A stretch of DNA of 64,000 bases from Caenorhabditis elegans (lineage: Eukaryota > Nematoda > Chromadorea > Rhabditida > Rhabditidae): NCBI RefSeq assembly GCF_000002985.6, contig NC_003283.11:14881501-14945500 (forward strand). The letters run 5' to 3'. Every line of letters starts with the position of its first letter. The first letter of the stretch is position 1. Shown one piece after another: positions 1 through 9,949 of the stretch. The position numbers and the translations under genes were made by a program. Below the pieces are notes generated by a model, which had not been told where the DNA came from, did no database searches, and was given only the letters and a program-made list of their open reading frames with translations.

Positions 1-532
1 GCGACTTTCTTCGCGGCTTCCTCAGTCAAATTGGAAGGCGGTTGATCGTTTCTGAAAATATAATTTATTTGCATTTCGATTAGCAATTATTACCTTGAAG
101 CTTTTCCCAGTGGAACAGTGATGGTGAGCGTGTGCTGTGAATCTGATCGCTCTGACTTTATCTCCATTGCCGGCTTTCCTTTTTGAGGGGGCTTTCGGCC
201 ACGGAACATTCGGATTGAGTCCTGTCTGAAAGTAGGATTTGACATGACTGACTTCATTTCTCAGCCAATTGAAAAATCTGTAGTTAGTAGTATTTGTAGC
301 TTGTAGTCCATGATGTTACACCTCACACCAACTTCACTCACACATCATTCCTTTGCTTCCTTTGACTAACCTCACTCCTTTTCTGATCGCGCTCTGATGG
401 TCGTTCTGACACCTGTGTTTGTGATACTGAAATATCACTGTTTCCTCGTTGGGATTTTCGTTCTCTGAAAGTCAAGAATTCAGTCTGAAAACAAACAAAA
501 AAAATTACCTTGAAGAGCCACGCTGTGCACAT
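1..532 (-). CDS. Lys/Ser-tail protein, copy 1 (3' end cut by window edge)
   Basis: Near-identical copy of the gene at 6185-6900. Predicted exons are 342-532, 94-225 and 1-51, and the last exon runs off the left edge of the window. The model starts at the ATG at 530-532 and opens with a hydrophobic segment (MCTAWLFKVIFFVCF). An Arg/Ser/Gln-rich region follows. Intron phases agree (2 nt + 1 nt at both junctions). Only the start of the last exon is visible. I do not recognise the family. Confidence 0.5.
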
Positions 533-1538
533 GAAAAGATTGAAAGCAGAAGTAACGATGTGAATAATTGAAGACACTCTATGATTGTGATTTTGAACGA
601 ATTGAGCATTTTATTGGAAATTTTACAAAGTGCCAAATTTACAGAAATAACGAGAAAAACGTTAAATGGCCAAAACAAACTTTGACTTGTGAATTGTGAC
701 CTTTCGAGAAAAATAAAATAGCAACGTGAAATTCAGTTTTTCCAATGTGAATGATAGTACGACGGATTCAACGGTGAATTTTGGATCTACTTAAATAGGT
801 AATTTTAAGAAAATTATAAAATTAAAGAGTTTGAATTTTATTACAGTTTCTCATAAATTCTTTAGAAACTCTTTTTTAATTTGAGGACATATAGAGATGA
901 CAATCGTAGTAGAACGTCAGTTTTTTGAAAATAAACTTCAACGATTTTAAATTTAGTTGAAGATAAGAGAGCATATTGCAGATTTTTTTTTCAAAAAAAT
1001 AATAACAAAATCCAAATGTTTGCCTATTACCAAGCATCGTTCAAATTATTGAAAACTTACAAAAACCACTTTTTGAGGCATACTATGGTCACCAAATAAA
1101 TTAAAAAATGAACTCAAAAATATTTCAAACCGAATTTTCCGGGGTTTAGAGTTTAGTACCGCCTCTGAAATTTTCGTGGTAGCCTAGTCTAACTATAAGC
1201 GTAAGCTTCCACATAGGTATTGTTTTTTCCAAATATGTAGGTATTGTTTGATACTACTTTGACTTCCTTTTCTTGTGAATGGTTTGGATGTAAAAATGAA
1301 GTCCTTCCGCGAAAATCAATTAGAAGCTCGTGCCTCAGCAAAATGAGCAAGAATTGAAAAGCGGAAATGATGACGTCTCCAATCTTTTCAAATTAGCAAA
1401 ACTCTATACTTTGCATTTTTCTTTACCATCTTTTGCAACAAACGTGCAAACTTAATATCAAAAAACACCACACATAAACCTTCATTTGTGAGACTAAAAA
1501 CATAGGTCACTATTAGCAGCTAGGGCTCAGTTGCCACT
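533..1538. other. intergenic, no gene seen
   Basis: AT-rich sequence with stops in all frames. The same sequence recurs at 6901-7906 as part of the duplication. I see no RNA gene or element end here. Confidence 0.6.
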
Positions 1539-1643
1539 TCAGATCATATCCTCGTTGGCGGCTTCAATGCTCAGTCCAATCCAAGCCATTGCAGTGTAGG
1601 CGAGAGTTGAAGCAACAAGGACGGCAGTGTAGATGACATTCAT
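1539..1643 (-). CDS. 34-residue secreted micropeptide, copy 1
   Basis: A 35-codon ORF whose first ~20 residues form a typical signal peptide (MNVIYTAVLVASTLAYTAMA). The predicted mature peptide is about 14 residues (WIGLSIEAANEDMI). It has a Val at position 3 where three of the other four copies have Ala. The upstream block is shared with the other copies: a TATAAATA motif about 75-80 bases before the ATG and a TTATCA (GATA-factor site, TGATAA on the other strand) about 30 bases further up. That arrangement suggests intestinal expression by an ELT-2-type factor, which is inference. It resembles what I remember of the nematode-specific peptide family group A; I could not verify this. Confidence 0.75.
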   Translation of the reverse strand: MNVIYTAVLVASTLAYTAMAWIGLSIEAANEDMI

Positions 1644-2690
1644 CTTGAGGTGTTTTTGGGAGAGTTGTTGGGATCGATTTGATCGTGATTTGAATGACAA
1701 TTTCCTCCTTATTTATACCAACTATTTGTCATCATTTTGCTGATAACATCTATAAAAATAATCAGAAAAGCTCAAAATGTAAACAACGCAAAAAAAAACT
1801 CTTTAAAAAAATCATTTCAAATTTAGAAACGCACCATCAAATTTTTTTTTCGATTTCAGAAAAAATTAAATTTCATTGTGAAAATACATTTAATTTCATA
1901 TAATAATTCCTACTCATTTCCAATTGCATTACCACTTCCTTAAAGGCGCATACCCCATCGCAACTATTAAAAATTTGTCGTGGCAAGACCGGATAACGTA
2001 TTTGGAAGCAGAAATTGTAAAATTTTTGGGTCTACTGAGTGGCTTTACACATGTGTAATGACACTAAATAACTGTCTCCTCACCTAGGTACCTCCTCAAT
2101 TTGCCGAGCAACTGACTTCAGCTCTGATCATCTTTTTGTGAGCCCCATGACCAGTACTTCGGCTTTAACAAGCCCAACTTAACGTTAACTTCGTTCAAGC
2201 TTACTTTAGAGTAAACAAGACTCACACAAAATTTAGTTTTGATCAGAAATTCTCCAATTGAAACTCACTGCCTTCTACGCTTGTAGAATTTCTCCAAAAC
2301 CTGTCATTGACAGACTTTTAAAGTTATATTGAGAGCGGGCAAACATTCTAGTTGATTTTTAAAAATGTTCAATTTTTAACAAAAATTCTGAATTGTTTTG
2401 TCGCCCATTAAAGGGTATCATGAAAAATCATCCAGCCAGCCCTATTTTGTCCTATTGGGCTCTCGTTTTTAAATTAATCGGTGTATAATAAGGTTCGCAT
2501 TGTAAACATGCACTTCAAGACTTGGTGAAATAAATTATGAAACTTTTTTTTGATGAAAAACTTTAAAATGCATTCACGTGTTTCTAAATTTGAAATGAAT
2601 TTTGTTTGTTTTCTTCGTTGTTTACATTTTGACCTTTTCTGATTATTTTTATAGATGTTATCAGCAAAATGATGACAAATAGTTGGTATA
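1644..2690. other. promoter blocks of divergent micropeptide genes
   Basis: Positions 1644-1912 are the upstream block of copy 1 (GATA site, TATA box, then conserved AT-rich sequence). Positions about 2600-2690 are the matching block for copy 2 in the opposite orientation, ending in GGTATAAATAA at the LTR insertion point. Sequence between 1913 and 2470 shows no gene. Confidence 0.6.
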
Positions 2691-2695
2691 AATAA

Positions 2696-3145
2696 TGTCG
2701 CGAATAGCATGGAGAAGGATCTCCATTATTCACGACTTAATAATTATTCTATAATTATTGCATAAGTATTACTGTAATTGAACTCTACTGGCGAAGATCA
2801 CTACTACCAACAATCCACATCCACATTGCTCTGAGAACTACATCATGCAACCAAGAACAAGGACGTCAATCTATTAAACACGTGAACCACTACCGCATGC
2901 ACAAAAGGATGACGGACGCGAGCAGCCACGTGGTGACCTTTCCACGTCTACACCGACGACCACAAGACACGTGTACAACACCGCCCAACAGGAGATGCTC
3001 ATCGAATCAGTCTTAACTTTTACTTACCTTTTGTTCTCCGTTCTTTTGTGTAGTCTACTAGATCTTCGTCAATAAATACTTATAGAGTCACCGTTGTTCT
3101 GTTAGTTTAACTTATAGAAAATACCACTGAACGCACTGCAAAACA
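2696..3145 (+). mobile_element. solo LTR (450 bp) with AATAA target duplication
   Basis: The element begins TGTCGCGAATAG and ends CACTGCAAAACA (TG...CA termini). It is flanked by the 5-bp direct repeat AATAA (2691-2695 and 3146-3150). It carries an AATAAA polyadenylation signal at 3071-3076, which gives the plus orientation, and it has no coding capacity. Removing it rejoins GGTATAAATAA with AATAAGGAGG, which is exactly the arrangement in the uninterrupted promoters of copies 1, 3 and 4. This is strong evidence for an insertion and for a solo LTR left by recombination. Confidence 0.9.
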
Positions 3146-3630
3146 AATAAGGAGGAAATTGTCACTCAAATCACGATCAAATCGATCCCAACAACTCTCC
3201 CAACAACACCTCAAGATGAATGCCATCTACACTGCCGTCCTTGTTGCTTCAACTCTCGCCTACACTGCAATGGCTTGGATTGGACTCAGCATTGAAGCCG
3301 CCAACGAGGATATGTTCTGAAGTGGTACCCATCAAAGTGTATCGGACATCCTCGTATTGAATAAAACTTTTGTATGCGTGTGTATGTTGTTTGACAGTCG
3401 ATGTATCGCTATCCGAACAAGTTTCAAGAAGTTTTCTAGCAAATATAGCCTTATTATCCAGGGAGTTCACTTTCCTCGCAGTGATGCCACCAATACTATT
3501 GTTCTTGCACTTATTTGGAGTAATCATTTCATTTCAATGTTTGAGGTGATACGAAGGCGCCTCTCACTCGAACTCATTGCGCCGAACGACATTGAGCAAT
3601 TTATATGCGGGTTTTTATTGAAACTTTGGC
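3146..3630. repeat. left arm of tail-to-tail inverted repeat (partner about 5010-5480)
   Basis: The plus strand from the micropeptide leader through its 3' flank matches the reverse complement of about 5010-5480, with point differences. The two micropeptide genes therefore converge on a ~1.4-kb spacer containing the Gly-rich gene at 4397-4648. Confidence 0.8.
3216..3320 (+). CDS. 34-residue secreted micropeptide, copy 2 (LTR in promoter)
   Basis: Same 35-codon gene as copy 1, starting MNAIYTAVLV and ending in Phe instead of Ile (NEDMF). The 65-base leader before the ATG is intact. The TATA/GATA block is displaced about 450 bp upstream by the solo LTR at 2696-3145, so transcription must start in the LTR, in a cryptic site, or not at all. 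The 3' flank has an AATAAA at about 3359 and forms an inverted repeat with copy 3. Confidence 0.7.
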   Translation: MNAIYTAVLVASTLAYTAMAWIGLSIEAANEDMF

Positions 3631-4396
3631 AGCAGGGGCGTAGTTTGAACTAGAGAAAGGTCGACGCCAGTTTTTTCAGGCAACTTTTGAGCAAACGGAG
3701 TTATTAGAAAATTTCCTTTGTAAAGTTTTTTCCAGTTTTTTCAAAATTGGTTTTTACAGAGATTTAAACAGAGGAGCACGTTAAACTATAAAAAGTCGTT
3801 CTGCATATTTTTCAATTAATTTTTTATTATTTTCGAGACTCGTAAAATTGCTTCAAAAGTGGACTTCTGATTGCATCAAGGATGTTACCTTTAATTTTCA
3901 GATTTTTTTTTAGGGAATAAAACTTCCGGAAGACCATGCGAAATTTGAACTTCCAAGAAAAATAAAACAGCAACCTGAAATGTGTTTTTTCCAATGGAAA
4001 TTAAAATATAACGGGATCAGCGGAGTTCGAAATGTAGTATCTATTCTAAACTGTAATTTCAAGAAGACTATCCAAGGAAAAATTAAAAAACAGTTTCTTG
4101 TTTCGCGAGTGGCAGACTGTGTTTATATTGATTTCCAAACTTATCAAAAAAACATTATTTTCTAGTTTTCTATTTTCACAAACTTAGTTCTTATATAAAA
4201 AGTTTTCAAGAGTGTAAACAATTCAAAAAGATACAATGAGCAATTATGTTGAGATAAATATGAAACAGTGACCGAAACTTTACCGGTTTTTCTGTGTGAC
4301 TGACTAGAAAAGTCCCCTTGATTGAAAGTTCGTTTTTTACAATAAAAACAAAATTAATGCTTCAACATATTTATGAAACAATCGGGTCATAAAAAA
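3631..4396. other. spacer, no gene seen
   Basis: AT-rich spacer of the inverted repeat. A 61-codon open stretch at 3980-4165 has no recognisable features and low-complexity composition, so I do not call it. Confidence 0.5.
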
Positions 4397-4648
4397 TTAA
4401 TTACTCTTTTGAGGTCCGCCTTGCCCAGATTGTCCAGATTTTCCATTCCCACTGTTTCCATCAGTTCCAGCTATTTTTTGATTTCCTTGTCCATTTGGAG
4501 CACCTCCAGAACCATTCGATGCAGTTGTTGCTTTTCCTCCATTCTTGTTCTCTCCACCATTTTGTTGTCCACCTTCCTTATTATTTTGAGCAGAAGCCAC
4601 AACAAAAGCAACGATAAGAAGAACAATAGCTAGCTTTGAAGAAAACAT
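4397..4648 (-). CDS. secreted Gly/Asn/Gln-rich protein, 83 residues
   Basis: Single-exon ORF starting MFSSKLAIVLLIVAFVVASA, a clear signal peptide with predicted cleavage after ASA. About 63 residues rich in Gly, Asn, Gln, Ser and Lys follow, with GG and NG repeats. I chose the internal Met (codon 33 of the longer open frame) because it opens the signal peptide and because a TATAAAA box sits about 60 bases upstream (4708-4714). The composition resembles small secreted defence or cuticle-associated peptides of nematodes. That is an analogy; no family is recognised. It lies alone between the arms of the inverted repeat. Confidence 0.75.
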   Translation of the reverse strand: MFSSKLAIVLLIVAFVVASAQNNKEGGQQNGGENKNGGKATTASNGSGGAPNGQGNQKIAGTDGNSGNGKSGQSGQGGPQKSN

Positions 4649-5302
4649 TTTCAGAATTGAATTCAGAAACTGAGTGACCGATATTTCTAGTGAGACATCT
4701 ATGGGCGTTTTATACCAAAAAACTGATGATGAACTGCATTGCAAATCTGATCAGGTACAGATAGGAGGAAAGTTCAACTAACAAAACATAGATGACAGAT
4801 TTTTTTCATAACATGAGTAAGTATTATGAAAAAACATAGTGAAACTATTTTTATTTGAAGATATGAATAAAACATTCAACTGAGAGTTGTTTTTCAGCAA
4901 ATGCTCTACAGTTTCAATTTCAGAAGACGAACACAAAATACACAAAACAACTTCATTTATGAGACTCATAGCGCTTTCATTTCTGTAGTTCAAAATACTG
5001 ACAGAGTTTCAATGAAAACCCGCCCATAAATTGCTCAATGTCGTTCGGCGCAAGGAATTCGAGTGAGAGGCGGGTGAGAGGCGCCTCCGTGTCACCTCAA
5101 ACATTGAAATGACTACTCTAAAAGGTGCAAAAACAACAGTGTTTGCTCTCTCCAAACTCTCCGAATAACCGGCCATCATTGCTAGAAAACTTCTTGAAAC
5201 TTGATTGGATAGCAATACATCGACTATCAAACAACAAACACACACGCATACAAAAATTTTATTCAATACGAGGATGTCCGATACACTTTGATGGGCGCCA
5301 CT
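4649..5302. other. promoter of the Gly-rich gene and inverted-repeat arm
   Basis: TATA box at 4708-4714 on the minus strand. From about 5010 the sequence is the right arm of the inverted repeat (3' flank of micropeptide copy 3). No other gene seen. Confidence 0.5.
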
Positions 5303-5407
5303 TCAGATCATATCCTCGTTGGCGGCTTCAATGCTGAGTCCAATCCAAGCCATTGCAGTGTAGGCGAGAGTTGAAGCAACAAGGACGGCAGTGTAGATGG
5401 CATTCAT
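5303..5407 (-). CDS. 34-residue secreted micropeptide, copy 3
   Basis: 35 codons, MNAIYTAVLV... ending NEDMI, with the same signal peptide and 14-residue mature part as the other copies. Its promoter is uninterrupted: the TATAAATA and TTATCA block lies within 110 bases of the ATG, and homology to copy 1 continues to about 5674. It is the only copy outside the recent segmental duplication and is in tail-to-tail orientation with copy 2. Confidence 0.75.
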   Translation of the reverse strand: MNAIYTAVLVASTLAYTAMAWIGLSIEAANEDMI

Positions 5408-6184
5408 CTTGAGGTGTTGTTGGGAGAGTTATTGGGATCGATTTGATCGTGATTTGAATGACAATTTCCTCCTTATTTATACCAACTATTTGTCATCATT
5501 TTGCTGATAACATCTATAAAAATAATCAGAAAAGGTCAAAATGTAAACAACGCAAAAAAACTCTAAAAAATTCATTTCAAATTTAGATACGCCTAATCGA
5601 ATGTTTTCCCAATTTCAGAAAAAAAAATTAAATTTCATGGTGAAAATACATTTAATTTCATATAATAATTCCTACTATATATAAATGTGGGAAAGCGAGA
5701 AGAACTAGAAGACCGAAGACTAGGAAACAAGAATTTCTAGTGATTGTCAGACGTCTGAAAAGTCCTTTGTTGGCATAGGGTATCTTGTGAACAAATAGGG
5801 GCATGTTTCAGGTAATTTAATTTTCAAGAAAATAATTTGAAAACTTAATGGTAGAAAAGACAATATGAAAAATTGATGATTCCAAAAACCGTAGTGCATG
5901 AGAAGTAAAATCTAATCTTTGCTCAGATCCACTCAGAAAATAAATGACCTTAAAATGTGCATTTTTACATGCGAACCAAGAAAAAAAATCGAATTATAAT
6001 TTTTATTGCAGCTGAAATTATTATATACTTGGAACAGTTTCAAACAAATTGCAAAATTTTATTCAATCTTGAACATATTCAAAATCATTTATTATCAAAA
6101 GTACAAGTTCTCAAATCACCCAAACTCTTCTTTCATTTTTCTGAAAACTAAAAACGATTCTGTAAATTAGTGTCTGTATGTATG
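5408..6184. other. micropeptide promoter, then no gene seen
   Basis: 5408-5680 is the upstream block of copy 3. A TATATAAA-like motif at about 5677 is not followed by a convincing ORF. The rest is AT-rich with no recognisable feature. Confidence 0.5.
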
Positions 6185-6900
6185 TCACTTACTTTTTGAA
6201 GATTTCTTACTCTTCTTCGATTTTTTCTGCGACTTTTTGGATGATTTTTGAGTTTTCTGAGATTTTTGTAGTTTCTTCGACGTAGACGGTCCAGTTGATG
6301 GTGATTTTGTTTTGTTCACCAACTTCTCAGCAAATTGCACCTTTTTCCCATCATTTCTTCCAGTTCCGGCGACTTTCTTCGCGGCTTCCTCAGTCAAATT
6401 GGAAGGCGGTTGATCGTTTCTGAAAATATAATTTATTTGCATTTCGATTAGCAATTATTACCTTGAAGCTTTTCCCAGTGGAACAGTGATGGTGAGCGTG
6501 TGCTGTGAATCTGATCGCTCTGACTTTATCTCCATTGCCGGCTTTCCTTTTTGAGGGGGCTTTCGGCCACGGAACATTCGGATTGAGTCCTGTCTGAAAG
6601 TAGGATTTGACATGACTGACTTCATTTCTCAGCCAATTGAAAAATCTGTAGTTAGTAGTATTTGTAGCTTGTAGTCCATGATGTTACACCTCACACCAAC
6701 TTCACTCACACATCATTCCTTTGCTTCCTTTGACTAACCTCACTCCTTTTCTGATCGCGCTCTGATGGTCGTTCTGACACCTGTGTTTGTGATACTGAAA
6801 TATCACTGTTTCCTCGTTGGGATTTTCGTTCTCTGAAAGTCAAGAATTCAGTCTGAAAACAAACAAAAAAAATTACCTTGAAGAGCCACGCTGTGCACAT
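6185..6900 (-). CDS. Lys/Ser-tail protein, copy 2, 185 residues
   Basis: Three-exon model: 6710-6900, 6462-6593, 6185-6419. Both introns have GT/AG ends and matching phases, and the summed length is a multiple of three. The protein starts with a short hydrophobic segment (signal or anchor). A polar Arg/Gln/Ser region and a middle part with alternating hydrophobic residues follow. It ends in about 30 residues almost entirely of Lys and Ser. The start is uncertain: the frame is open a little further upstream but without an ATG, and an upstream exon is possible. The final codons overlap a good donor (AAAAGTAAGT), so a further 3' exon cannot be excluded. Function unknown. Confidence 0.5.
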
Positions 6901-7906
6901 GAAAAGATTGAAAGCAGAAGTAACGATGTGAATAATTGAAGACACTCTATGATTGTGATTTTGAACGAATTGAGCATTTTATTGGAAATTTTACAAAGTG
7001 CCAAATTTACAGAAATAACGAGAAAAACGTTAAATGGCCAAAACAAACTTTGACTTGTGAATTGTGACCTTTCGAGAAAAATAAAATAGCAACGTGAAAT
7101 TCAGTTTTTCCAATGTGAATGATAGTACGACGGATTCAACGGTGAATTTTGGATCTACTTAAATAGGTAATTTTAAGAAAATTATAAAATTAAAGAGTTT
7201 GAATTTTATTACAGTTTCTCATAAATTCTTTAGAAACTCTTTTTTAATTTGAGGACATATAGAGATGACAATCGTAGTAGAACGTCAGTTTTTTGAAAAT
7301 AAACTTCAACGATTTTAAATTTAGTTGAAGATAAGAGAGCATATTGCAGATTTTTCTTTCAAAAAAATAATAACAAAATCCAAATGTTTGCCTATTACCA
7401 AGCATCGTTCAAATTATTGAAAACTTACAAAAACCACTTTTTGAGGCATACTATGGTCACCAAATAAATTAAAAAATGAACTCAAAAATATTTCAAACCG
7501 AATTTTCCGGGGTTTAGAGTTTAGTACCGCCTCTGAAATTTTCGTGGTAGCCTAGTCTAACTATAAGCGTAAGCTTCCACATAGGTATTGTTTTTTCCAA
7601 ATATGTAGGTATTGTTTGATACTACTTTGACTTCCTTTTCTTGTGAATGGTTTGGATGTAAAAATGAAGTCCTTCCGCGAAAATCAATTAGAAGCTCGTG
7701 CCTCAGCAAAATGAGCAAGAATTGAAAAGCGGAAATGATGACGTCTCCAATCTTTTCAAATTAGCAAAACTCTATACTTTGCATTTTTCTTTACCATCTT
7801 TTGCAACAAACGTGCAAACTTAATATCAAAAAACACCACACATAAACCTTCATTTGTGAGACTAAAAACATAGGTCACTATTAGCAGCTAGGGCTCAGTT
7901 GCCACT
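6901..7906. other. intergenic, no gene seen
   Basis: Duplicate of 533-1538 with the same lack of coding signals. Confidence 0.6.
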
Positions 7907-8011
7907 TCAGATCATATCCTCGTTGGCGGCTTCAATGCTCAGTCCAATCCAAGCCATTGCAGTGTAGGCGAGAGTTGAAGCAACAAGGACGGCAGTGTAG
8001 ATGACATTCAT
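7907..8011 (-). CDS. 34-residue secreted micropeptide, copy 4
   Basis: Duplicate of copy 1, with the identical MNVIYT variant, signal peptide, mature peptide WIGLSIEAANEDMI, uninterrupted TATA box and GATA site. It lies within the right unit of the segmental duplication. Confidence 0.75.
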   Translation of the reverse strand: MNVIYTAVLVASTLAYTAMAWIGLSIEAANEDMI

Positions 8012-9058
8012 CTTGAGGTGTTTTTGGGAGAGTTGTTGGGATCGATTTGATCGTGATTTGAATGACAATTTCCTCCTTATTTATACCAACTATTTGTCAT
8101 CATTTTGCTGATAACATCTATAAAAATAATCAGAAAAGCTCAAAATGTAAACAACGCAAAAAAAAACTCTTTAAAAAAATCATTTCAAATTTAGAAACGC
8201 ACCATCAAATTTTTTTTTCGATTTCAGAAAAAATTAAATTTCATTGTGAAAATACATTTAATTTCATATAATAATTCCTACTCATTTCCAATTGCATTAC
8301 CACTTCCTTAAAGGCGCATACCCCATCGCAACTATTAAAAATTTGTCGTGGCAAGACCGGATAACGTATTTGGAAGCAGAAATTGTAAAATTTTTGGGTC
8401 TACTGAGTGGCTTTACACATGTGTAATGACACTAAATAACTGTCTCCTCACCTAGGTACCTCCTCAATTTGCCGAGCAACTGACTTCAGCTCTGATCATC
8501 TTTTTGTGAGCCCCATGACCAGTACTTCGGCTTTAACAAGCCCAACTTAACGTTAACTTCGTTCAAGCTTACTTTAGAGTAAACAAGACTCACACAAAAT
8601 TTAGTTTTGATCAGAAATTCTCCAATTGAAACTCACTGCCTTCTACGCTTGTAGAATTTCTCCAAAACCTGTCATTGACAGACTTTTAAAGTTATATTGA
8701 GAGCGGGCAAACATTCTAGTTGATTTTTAAAAATGTTCAATTTTTAACAAAAATTCTGAATTGTTTTGTCGCCCATTAAAGGGTATCATGAAAAATCATC
8801 CAGCCAGCCCTATTTTGTCCTATTGGGCTCTCGTTTTTAAATTAATCGGTGTATAATAAGGTTCGCATTGTAAACATGCACTTCAAGACTTGGTGAAATA
8901 AATTATGAAACTTTTTTTTGATGAAAAACTTTAAAATGCATTCACGTGTTTCTAAATTTGAAATGAATTTTGTTTGTTTTCTTCGTTGTTTACATTTTGA
9001 CCTTTTCTGATTATTTTTATAGATGTTATCAGCAAAATGATGACAAATAGTTGGTATA
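8012..9058. other. promoter blocks, otherwise no gene seen
   Basis: Duplicate of 1644-2690. It has the same divergent promoter blocks at its two ends and nothing else recognisable. Confidence 0.6.
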
Positions 9059-9063
9059 AATAA

Positions 9064-9511
9064 TGTCGCGAATAGCATGGAGAAGGATCTCCATTATTCA
9101 CGACTTAATAATTATTCTATAATTATTGCATAAGTATTACTGTAATTGAACTCTACTGGCGAAGATCACTACTACCAACAATCCACATCCACATTGCTCT
9201 GAGAACTACATCATGCAACCAAGAACAAGGACGTCAATCTATTAAACACGTGAACCACTACCGCATGCACAAAAGGATGACGGACGCGAGCAGCCACGTG
9301 GTGACCTTTCCACGTCTACACCGACGACCACAAGACACGTGTACAACACCGCCCAACAGGAGATGCTCATCGAATCAGTCTTAACTTTTACTTACCTTTT
9401 GTTCTCCGTTCTTTTGTGTAGTCTACTAGATCTTCGTCAATAAATACTTATAGAGTCACCGTTGTTCTGTTAGTTTAACATAGAAAATACCACTGAACGC
9501 ACTGCAAAACA
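9064..9511 (+). mobile_element. solo LTR, duplicate copy (448 bp)
   Basis: Same TGTCGCG...AAAACA element with AATAA repeats at 9059-9063 and 9512-9516. It differs from 2696-3145 by a 2-base deletion near 9480. It shares the insertion site with the first copy, so it was duplicated with its host segment and was not inserted separately. Confidence 0.9.
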
Positions 9512-9581
9512 AATAAGGAGGAAATTTTCACTCAAATCACGATCAAATCGATCCCAACAACTCTCCCAACAACACCTCAAG

Positions 9582-9686
9582 ATGAATGCCATCTACACTG
9601 CCGTCCTTGTTGCTTCAACTCTCGCCTACACTGCAATGGCTTGGATTGGACTCAGCATTGAAGCCGCCAATGAGGATATGATTTGA
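9582..9686 (+). CDS. 34-residue secreted micropeptide, copy 5 (LTR in promoter)
   Basis: 35 codons, MNAIYTAVLV..., ending NEDMI. Like copy 2 it is separated from its TATA/GATA block by the solo LTR. Its last codons and 3' flank differ from copy 2 much more than the rest of the duplicated unit does, suggesting a boundary of duplication or gene conversion in the last few codons. AATAAA lies downstream at about 9729. Confidence 0.7.
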   Translation: MNAIYTAVLVASTLAYTAMAWIGLSIEAANEDMI

Positions 9687-9949
9687 AGTGGTACCCATAA
9701 TAGAGTATAGGACATATTCCTCGTAACGAATAAAATGTTTGTATGTGTGTGTATGTTGAATGATAGATGATGTATCGCTATCCACCCGCCTTTGCACTCA
9801 ACTTCCGATCCTAACGGCAATGTGCGATTGTCGTCAGGGTGTTATTGAAAATGTGACAACTGGGGTGTAGAGAAAGTTAAACGGAAAATCATTTTATAAA
9901 ATTTAGTTCCGCATTGAAAATACAGTTTCATTTTATAGAATAATTTATA

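Larger units (their letters stand above)
1..3415. repeat. left copy of a segmental duplication (direct repeat with 6369-9781)
   Basis: Positions 1-3308 match 6369 onward at an offset of 6368 (6366 after a 2-base deletion in the right copy near 9480). Only scattered single-base differences were noticed, for example near 988 versus 7356. From the stop codon of the micropeptide gene (about 3309) to about 3415 the similarity drops sharply, then ends. The left boundary lies outside the window, so the full unit length is unknown. The unit carries a lysine-tail gene, one minus-strand and one plus-strand micropeptide gene, and a solo LTR. Confidence 0.95.
6369..9781. repeat. right copy of the segmental duplication
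   Basis: Counterpart of 1-3415. It contains the same genes in the same order, including the solo LTR with an identical target duplication, so the LTR inserted before the duplication. The single-copy stretch between the two units (about 3416-6184) holds a third minus-strand micropeptide gene and a Gly-rich protein gene. Confidence 0.95.

Noticed and set aside
1694-1903. 69-codon open frame (and duplicate at 8062-8271, relatives at 2474-2710 and 8842-9078)
   Set aside because: They are the promoter block of the micropeptide genes read as protein; the sequence is explained by TATA and GATA sites.
3249-3653. Open frames of 92-98 codons on both strands over the micropeptide 3' flank
   Set aside because: Shadow frames of the small gene and its inverted-repeat flank; not preserved in the other copies.
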